Positions 6,720-11,608 of a stretch of DNA of 11,608 bases are shown in pieces (within the stretch, counting starts at the first letter, position 1; every line of letters starts with the position of its first letter). The notes under the pieces were generated by a model. It was not told where the DNA came from, made no database searches, and saw only the letters and a program-made list of their open reading frames with translations. The stretch covers positions 1 through 11,608 of the forward strand of contig CAZPPK010000092.1 in the NCBI GenBank assembly GCA_964588415.1. The letters are read 5' to 3'. The position numbers were made by a program, and so were the translations under genes. Origin of the DNA: Sulfidibacterium sp964588415 (lineage in GTDB: Bacteria; Bacteroidota; Bacteroidia; Bacteroidales; F082).

Positions 6720-7739
6720 ATGCATTTGCTCAAGATTCCGGGCCACTTCCCGCTTGAAAACGGTTCATCCCTGTCAGGTGTGGAAGTGGCTTACCATACG
6801 TATGGAAAACTGAATACCCAAGGCGACAATGTGGTCTGGATTTGTCATGCCCTAACTGCCAACTCCGATGCACTGGACTGGTGGAAAGGCCTTGCGGGAG
6901 AAGGGCAGTGCTTCGATCCAAAAAAGCATTTTATTGTCTGTGCCAATGTGTTGGGATCCTGTTACGGGACAACCGGGCCGTTATCGACAGATGAAAACGG
7001 AGAAGTCTATTATAACCATTTCCCGGATGTCACCATCCGCGATATGGTCAACGTGCACATTGCGTTGAGAAAGCATTTGGGTATTTCACAAATTCAGGTG
7101 TTGACGGGCGGTTCCATCGGGAGTTTTCAGTCTGTGGAATGGGCAATTATGGAACCGGATGTTATCAAACATTTGATCATGATCGCCGGAGGCGTAAAGG
7201 CAACTTCCTGGACAGCCGGGCTGAATGAAGCGCAGCGCATGGCTATCCTGGCGGATGAAAGTTTTTTCAGCCGGAAACCTGATGGCGGCATAGCAGGAAT
7301 GAAAGCCGCCCGAGCCATTGCTTTGCTGAGTTACAGAAATGCACAGGCTTATAACCAAACTCAGACACTGCACGAAGATGATGATTTCAGAAGATTAAAA
7401 GCCATCACTTATCAGCAGTATCAGGGCGAAAAGCTTGCCAACCGCTTTAATGCTTATTCCTATTTTGTGCTGACAAGGGCTTTCGACAGCCATCATGTGG
7501 GACGAAAACGCAGCGGGCTTGAAAAAGCGCTGGCTGAAGTCAAGGCAAAGACTCTTGGCATTGCCATTGATACGGATATTTTGTTCCCAAAAGAAGATCA
7601 AGAGCTGATAAAAAAGCATATCCCCGGTGCCCGGCTGGAATTCATTCATTCCGATTACGGGCATGACGGATTTCTTTTGGAATTTCAGTCGATTACAAAG
7701 ATTGTCAGGAAGTTTATGAAGGATGTAAAAAGTTTTTAA
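6720..7739 (+). CDS. metX: Homoserine O-acetyltransferase
   Basis: This alpha/beta-hydrolase-fold acyltransferase activates homoserine with acetyl-CoA, supplying MetY. At 339 residues it is of normal MetX length. It shows the oxyanion-region motif HALTANSDA (43-51), CANVLGSCYGTTGP (74-87), the nucleophile elbow GGSIGS with Ser132, the acid Asp286 in DTDILFP, and the catalytic His315 in GHDGFLLE. The elbow departs slightly from the common GGSMGG. Members of this fold with similar motifs can be succinyltransferases; pairing with metY argues for acetyl, but this is inference. The ATG lies 6 nt after the metY stop with no Shine-Dalgarno, indicating a shared message under the SAM riboswitch. Confidence 0.94.
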   Translation: MHLLKIPGHFPLENGSSLSGVEVAYHTYGKLNTQGDNVVWICHALTANSDALDWWKGLAGEGQCFDPKKHFIVCANVLGSCYGTTGPLSTDENGEVYYNHFPDVTIRDMVNVHIALRKHLGISQIQVLTGGSIGSFQSVEWAIMEPDVIKHLIMIAGGVKATSWTAGLNEAQRMAILADESFFSRKPDGGIAGMKAARAIALLSYRNAQAYNQTQTLHEDDDFRRLKAITYQQYQGEKLANRFNAYSYFVLTRAFDSHHVGRKRSGLEKALAEVKAKTLGIAIDTDILFPKEDQELIKKHIPGARLEFIHSDYGHDGFLLEFQSITKIVRKFMKDVKSF

Positions 7740-7754
7740 AGGATAAAAAATATA

Positions 7755-7831
7755 ACCACAAAGTTGCACAAAGGAAGATCTTCCGGGAAACCTTAGCATT
7801 TTTGATGACACCCTTGGTATTTCTTTGTGGT
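7755..7831. repeat. Degenerate inverted repeat, likely dispersed intergenic element
   Basis: ACCACAAAG (7755-7763) is repeated inverted as CTTTGTGGT (7823-7831), and the similarity continues weakly inward (CACAAAGG against CCTTGG-type sequence). The CACAAAG phrasing resembles dispersed intergenic repeats with ACCACAAAG ends that I recall from many environmental bacterial genomes. It fills most of the metX-hom gap and encodes nothing. Confidence 0.5.
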
Positions 7832-7848
7832 AAAAAAGATCTCATAAG

Positions 7849-9024
7849 ATGAAAAAATTAAACATTGGATTGTACGGATTTGGCGTTGTCGGACAAGGAC
7901 TTTACACCGTGCTGCAAAACAGTAAAACGGTAGATGCCGATATCCTTTCTGTTTGTGTGAAACAGGAAAAGCCCAGAACCATAAATGCGGATATCATTAC
8001 CCGCGATCAGAATAAAATTATTGAAGATCCGAAAATTAACGTCGTCGTTGAATTGATTGACGATGCGGAAGATGCGTACGAAATTGTCAAGGGGGCCTTG
8101 CTGCAGGGTAAAGATGTGGTTTCAGGCAATAAAACGATGCTTGCCGCACATCTTGAAGAGCTGATTGAGATTCAGAAAGAGACCGGAAAATCGCTGTTAT
8201 ATGACGCTTCTGCCTGCGGTTCCATTCCCATCATCCGAAATCTGGAAGAATATTACGATAATGATCTGCTGCTTTCCATCACCGGCATTCTGAATGGTTC
8301 CTCCAATTACCTCCTGACAAAGATCTTCCGCAACGGACAGGATTATCATAAAGCCTTGAAAGAAGCGCAGGAGCTCGGTTTCGCGGAAAGCAACCCGGCT
8401 TTTGATGTGGATGGAAATGATTCTCTGTTTAAGCTGGTGATCATCACGGCACATGCTTTCGGGCTGCTGGTGGCAGCGAATGATATTTTCCGTTTCGGGA
8501 TATCAAAGATCAATAGTTTCGATGTGCAGTTTGCTAAAGAAAAAGGACTTAAAATAAAGCTGGTCGCCAGGGTGCTGAAGACAGAAAACAACTCGGTTTC
8601 ATTGTTTGTAGCGCCTCAGTTTGTGGATAAAATCGAATATATATACAACGTTGAAGATGAGTATAATGGCGTAGTTATCGAAGGGGCTTATTATGACAAA
8701 CAGTTTATGTTTGGAAAAGGGGCGGGAGCCTTCCCCACAGGTTCGGCGGTTTTATCGGACATTACGGCATTAAGCCACAATTATAGATACGAATACAAAA
8801 AACTGAAATATTTTAAAAAGCCTTCATTTTCCAATGAATTGACTTTGAAGATCTATTTACGCTATCAGCGGGAAGAAGATCTGGAGCATTTCCGTTTTGA
8901 AGAGATATCGGAACAATATTCTGGAAACGGAAGCAACTATGTCATTGGAAAAATAAAGCTTTCCAGCCTTACCGCTATCAAAGACCTGCTGAGTGAGCTG
9001 CCGGTATTTTTGGGGGTAATATAA
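7849..9024 (+). CDS. hom: Homoserine dehydrogenase, monofunctional
   Basis: The enzyme reduces aspartate semialdehyde to homoserine with NAD(P)H, the branch-point step before MetX. The 391-residue protein starts with a Rossmann fold, NIGLYGFGVVGQGL, with GFGVVG at 10-15. Then come SGNKTMLA (Lys95), DASACGSIPIIR (119-130), the substrate-domain signature GILNGSSNYLL (146-156, usually GILNGTTNY), GFAESNPAFDVDGND (Glu180, Asp187) and the expected catalytic Lys195. There is no aspartokinase fused to it. The tail after about 330 is short; a full ACT regulatory domain is not obvious, although LTLKIYLRYQ...YVIGKIKL could be a degenerate one. It probably belongs to the metY-metX operon, 109 nt downstream, and so would be controlled by SAM rather than by threonine. 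That control is inferred from position only. Confidence 0.93.
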   Translation: MKKLNIGLYGFGVVGQGLYTVLQNSKTVDADILSVCVKQEKPRTINADIITRDQNKIIEDPKINVVVELIDDAEDAYEIVKGALLQGKDVVSGNKTMLAAHLEELIEIQKETGKSLLYDASACGSIPIIRNLEEYYDNDLLLSITGILNGSSNYLLTKIFRNGQDYHKALKEAQELGFAESNPAFDVDGNDSLFKLVIITAHAFGLLVAANDIFRFGISKINSFDVQFAKEKGLKIKLVARVLKTENNSVSLFVAPQFVDKIEYIYNVEDEYNGVVIEGAYYDKQFMFGKGAGAFPTGSAVLSDITALSHNYRYEYKKLKYFKKPSFSNELTLKIYLRYQREEDLEHFRFEEISEQYSGNGSNYVIGKIKLSSLTAIKDLLSELPVFLGVI

Positions 9025-9195
9025 AGTGCCCGAAGTCCGTAAAGAGCACTAAATCAGTAAAGTTAGAAAGTCGTGTTTGTCATAACAATTACTGGCGCTC
9101 GTCTCCAAACGCGAGACCATAAAACATAGAATCCTAATTTATTAAAGCACACGAAACATTTGCGCGTTAGTGATGGGGAGGAACATACACATTGA
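9025..9195. other. Non-coding stretch after hom, weak hairpins only
   Basis: This first part of a 533-nt gap shows no convincing gene. AGTGC/GCACT (9025-9029 with 9046-9050) can pair just after the hom stop, but no T-run follows, so it is a poor terminator. GTCTC-caaacgc-GAGAC at 9101-9117 forms a small hairpin inside a GC-richer phrase that looks like intergenic repeat remains. Confidence 0.4.
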
Positions 9196-9441
9196 ACAAA
9201 AATAATTCTTTTTAACCTGAAAGACCCGACTCTGGCTGTTCATCAGCGACAGAAACAGGTTGTGCCTTCAAAATAAGGTGAAGCCCAACCCTTTGTATTG
9301 AAAACTTCTCTATATTTGAATCGGGAACCTGCCTTCCTGACCCAAACTCAGAAAGATGCAATGATTAACCAGTTTTGGAAACAGGAATCACATATTTCCC
9401 TTTTGGATTTTTGGAAAGTGGTGGATTTGAGTGTCCACTGA
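9196..9441 (+). pseudogene. Possible decayed reading frame, identity unknown
   Basis: One frame reads through 81 codons with a single internal TAA (9274-9276) and ends at TGA 9439-9441. The translation looks protein-like: NLKDPTLAVHQRQKQVVPSK before the stop, then NREPAFLTQTQKDAMINQFW and later SLLDFWKVVDLSV. Codon choice resembles the neighbouring genes. There is no ATG near its beginning, and I do not recognise a family. It may be the remains of a gene, for instance a mobile-element protein, or an open frame by chance. Confidence 0.25.
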
Positions 9442-9557
9442 AAACAAGTAGATAATCCCTGCTAATCACTGATTTCGAAGAATGAGAAGTGAATCTATGA
9501 GAAATTATTAGTTATCGAATTTCAAATTGGATAAAAATTTTTAAAAATAAATCAATA

Positions 9558-9998
9558 ATGAAAAAAGCAAAAAACAAATTCTACAAAACTTCAAATGTAA
9601 TTATTTGGGGGCTTATGGCTTTTTTTGGGTTTGCATCTTCCTGTAATAAATTACCAAATTTTAAAACTGAATATGGAACCCCTCATGCAAAATTTATTGT
9701 TAACGGAAAAGTAGCTGCAATAGGCACTAACACTCCGATAGAAAACATTAGAGTAATCATGAGTAGAGATACATCATTTACTGATAGTCAGGGAAAGTAT
9801 CAGGTTTCTAATACTGATTTTCCCGCCAATCAGACATTTCAAATTAACTTTAAAGATGTTGACAGTACTGCAAATGGAGACTATAAGAGTTTAGACACCA
9901 CTGTTGAATTTGTAGATCCAAAATTTACTGATGGTGACGGTCATTGGAATGCCGGTGAAACTTCGGAAGAATTTGATGTAGAATTGGATAAAAAATAA
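9558..9998 (+). CDS. Putative lipoprotein of the radical SAM/lipoprotein system
   Basis: This 146-residue protein has a Lys-rich N-terminus, a hydrophobic segment (14-25) and a lipobox-like ASSC with Cys29, so it is probably a lipid-anchored envelope protein. The -3 residue is Ala instead of the usual Leu. After a conserved-looking EYGTPHAKF segment comes a beta-sandwich of carboxypeptidase-regulatory/CnaB-like type: FIVNGKVAAIGTNTPIENIRV, then TDSQGKYQV. An acidic C-terminal tail carries DGDGHWNAGE (125-134). Cys29 is the only cysteine. The gene overlaps the next, a SPASM radical SAM enzyme, by one base. This arrangement matches the NCBIfam rSAM/lipoprotein pair (lipoprotein model TIGR04134, from memory). 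It is a candidate substrate or partner of that enzyme; the function is not known to me. No clear promoter was found upstream. Confidence 0.8.
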   Translation: MKKAKNKFYKTSNVIIWGLMAFFGFASSCNKLPNFKTEYGTPHAKFIVNGKVAAIGTNTPIENIRVIMSRDTSFTDSQGKYQVSNTDFPANQTFQINFKDVDSTANGDYKSLDTTVEFVDPKFTDGDGHWNAGETSEEFDVELDKK

Positions 9999-11092
9999 TG
10001 GGCGTTTCAAAAATTCCGATAAAAAAAAGAATTGCATTAAATCTTTATAAAAGATATAAAGGGAATGAAGCGAAGCTTCACTCGCTGAATTACATCTTTT
10101 GGGAATGCACCTTACGCTGTAATTTAAACTGCCTGCATTGCGGAAGCGATTGCAAAAAAGATTCCTTAGTAAAAGATATGCCCATAAGTGACTTTTTAAG
10201 TGCAATAGACCAGGTTACCGAGATCGTAAATCCCAATGAAACCATGATAGTTTTCACAGGAGGTGAAGCTCTCGTAAGAAAAGATATCGAAAGAGCAGGC
10301 TTGGAGTTGTATAAAAGAGGATTTCCCTGGGGAATTGTAACCAATGGGATGCTCCTTTCCAAAGCACGGTTAAATAGTTTACTCGATTCAGGACTACGGG
10401 CCCTCACAATTAGTCTGGATGGTTTGGAAAGTTCGCACAATTGGCTAAGAAACAATAATAAAAGCTACAATAAGGCCATCGACGCAATCAAACTTTTACC
10501 CAAAACTGAAAATCTGAAATATGATGTTGTAACTTGTGTCAATCGCAAGAATTTTATGGAGCTTGAAGAGATTCGAGATCTGTTAATCAACATTGGCCTT
10601 AAAGATTGGCGGGTTTTTACGGTTTTCCCTATTGGTCGTGCTAAAGTAAATGATTTTTTACAACTGCCTCCGACCGAATTTAAGGGCCTGTTTGATTTTA
10701 TAAAGAAAACCCGTAAAGAAAATAAGATACACCTGAATTACGGTTGCGAAGGTTTTTTGGGCAATTACGAAAAAGAAGTGCGGGACGATTTTTTCTTTTG
10801 CCGTGCAGGAATAAATATAGCTTCTGTTTTAGCTGACGGTTCAATTTCAGCCTGTCCCAATTTGAGAGATAACTTTATCCAGGGAAATATTTATCAGGAC
10901 AATTTTGCCGAAGTCTGGGAAAACAGATATGAAAAATACAGGGACAGAAGTTGGACAAAAACCGGAATTTGTGCCACTTGCAAAGATTATGATTATTGCC
11001 AGGGAAATGGGTTACATTTGAGAGACGAAAAAACAGGAGAATTATTATTTTGTCACTTAAAATGGATAGAAGAAGGGGAGAAGATTGGCTAA
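9998..11092 (+). CDS. SPASM-type radical SAM protein of the rSAM/lipoprotein system
   Basis: This is a cytosolic [4Fe-4S] enzyme of the peptide-modifying branch of the radical SAM family, 364 residues. The cluster motif CNLNCLHC (Cys41, Cys45, Cys48) lies in FWECTLRCNLNCLHCGSDC, with extra cysteines at 37 and 52. The SAM-binding motif is FTGGEAL (87-92), followed by GIVTNGMLL and LTISLDGLESSHNWLR. The C-terminal SPASM-like region has Cys268-x12-G-x4-Cys286, then Cys325-x2-Cys328-x5-Cys334 and Cys352, for auxiliary clusters. The cysteine expected three residues after Cys334 is Gly338, in QGNGLHLRDE. Cys250 is an additional candidate ligand. Start and upstream stop share an A (TAATG), pointing to translational coupling with the lipoprotein. 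From memory it fits model TIGR04133. The reaction is unknown. Confidence 0.88.
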   Translation: MGVSKIPIKKRIALNLYKRYKGNEAKLHSLNYIFWECTLRCNLNCLHCGSDCKKDSLVKDMPISDFLSAIDQVTEIVNPNETMIVFTGGEALVRKDIERAGLELYKRGFPWGIVTNGMLLSKARLNSLLDSGLRALTISLDGLESSHNWLRNNNKSYNKAIDAIKLLPKTENLKYDVVTCVNRKNFMELEEIRDLLINIGLKDWRVFTVFPIGRAKVNDFLQLPPTEFKGLFDFIKKTRKENKIHLNYGCEGFLGNYEKEVRDDFFFCRAGINIASVLADGSISACPNLRDNFIQGNIYQDNFAEVWENRYEKYRDRSWTKTGICATCKDYDYCQGNGLHLRDEKTGELLFCHLKWIEEGEKIG

Positions 11093-11180
11093 TAGCATAT
11101 CAAATCCTATGTGCGACAAAAATGGAATTATTTAAAACATTCATTTTTCTTTGGGAAAGAATACTTTAACCCATTAAATT

Positions 11181-11608
11181 ATGAACCTTTCATCTTTAAA
11201 TAAAAACATGCCGGGCATTAATTCAAAAACCACATGGTATGGGCTTGGGATCGTATTTCTCATCTTAATTGGATTTATAATTTATTCCAGTACTGATGTC
11301 AAAATCACATTAAAGGCGAACGAGCTTCGAATCAGGGGGCTCTATCCGGTCGGGATAAAATACAGCGAGATTTTACAATTGGAAAAGGTAACATCAATGC
11401 CTGATGTTGAGACAAAAACAGGTGGGTTTGCATTCGCAGGACATTTTAAAGGCTATTTCAGGTTAAACGGCCTGGGCAAAACGGAAATTTTTGTCAATGT
11501 TAACACCCCACCGTTCATTCACCTGAAACTTAAAGACGGCGAAGTTTTCTATTTGAATTATTCCGATCCCCAAAAAACATTGGAATTGTATAGTGAATTG
11601 CAGGCAAA
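11181..11608 (+). CDS. Membrane-anchored bacterial PH-domain protein, 3' end outside the window
   Basis: The reading frame is open from the ATG at 11181 to the window edge, 142 codons. It has a short polar N-terminus and one strongly hydrophobic segment (about residues 20-36). A beta-rich domain then follows that resembles bacterial PH domains of the bPH_5 type: LKANELRIRGLYPVGIKYSE, later GGFAFAGHFKGYFRLNGLGK, then FIHLKLKDGEVFYLNYSDP and a terminal helix (TLELYSEL). The DP-x4-LELY pattern is where such domains normally end, so only a few residues are probably missing. Topology suggests the domain is outside the lipid bilayer next to a single anchor. The role is unknown. It lies 88 nt after the radical SAM gene on the same strand; whether it belongs to that unit is not shown. 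A second in-frame ATG, nine codons in, is a possible start. Confidence 0.7.
   Translation, partial: MNLSSLNKNMPGINSKTTWYGLGIVFLILIGFIIYSSTDVKITLKANELRIRGLYPVGIKYSEILQLEKVTSMPDVETKTGGFAFAGHFKGYFRLNGLGKTEIFVNVNTPPFIHLKLKDGEVFYLNYSDPQKTLELYSELQA

Noticed and set aside
9091..9118. GC-richer phrase with a GTCTC/GAGAC hairpin, considered as a REP element or att site.
   Set aside because: A five-base stem in a single copy within the window is too little; no second copy or associated transposase gene is seen.
1..11608. CRISPR arrays, tRNA/rRNA genes, complete insertion sequences and phage genes.
   Set aside because: No regularly spaced repeats, cloverleaf-type sequence, rRNA-like blocks or transposase/integrase motifs were seen on either strand.

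Overview
The window comes from a chromosome of the phylum Bacteroidota. Three kinds of evidence support this. Two perfect copies of the phylum's sigma-factor promoter (TTG-N19-TAnnTTTG) lie in front of rpmH and in front of the methionine leader. Start codons generally lack Shine-Dalgarno sequences. Several proteins, including L34, MetY/MetX and a radical-SAM/lipoprotein pair, are of Bacteroidota type. I cannot name a genus from sequence alone.

Left part (1-4764, nearly all minus strand): positions 1-67 hold at most the tail of an unidentified plus-strand gene, closed by a hairpin terminator. Then come rpmH (ribosomal protein L34, too short for routine ORF calling, with its own promoter and terminator), pepD (an M20-family Xaa-His/cytosolic dipeptidase), a 12-TM MFS transporter with a large extracytoplasmic insertion, and rsmG (16S rRNA m7G methyltransferase). 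Strong hairpin terminators follow rpmH, pepD and the MFS gene, so these are mostly single-gene transcripts.

Middle part (4765-9024, plus strand): this is a methionine-biosynthesis operon. A perfect promoter at 4980-5009 starts a leader of about 410 nt that carries a SAM-I (S-box) riboswitch, a hairpin/U-tract terminator and two further hairpins. Then follow metY (O-acetylhomoserine sulfhydrylase), metX (homoserine O-acetyltransferase, 6 nt later) and, after a 109-nt gap occupied by a degenerate inverted repeat, a monofunctional homoserine dehydrogenase. Together they take aspartate semialdehyde to homoserine, O-acetylhomoserine and homocysteine by direct sulfhydrylation, with SAM as the feedback signal.

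Right part (9025-11608, plus strand): a 533-nt gene-poor stretch with a small hairpin and a possible decayed reading frame leads into an apparently AT-richer two-gene unit. It consists of a small putative lipoprotein whose stop codon overlaps by one base the start of a SPASM-type radical SAM enzyme. This matches the uncharacterised rSAM/lipoprotein pair defined in NCBIfam/TIGRFAM models (from memory TIGR04133/TIGR04134). It is the most interesting system in the window because neither the modification nor its purpose is known to me. The window ends inside a membrane-anchored bacterial PH-domain protein.
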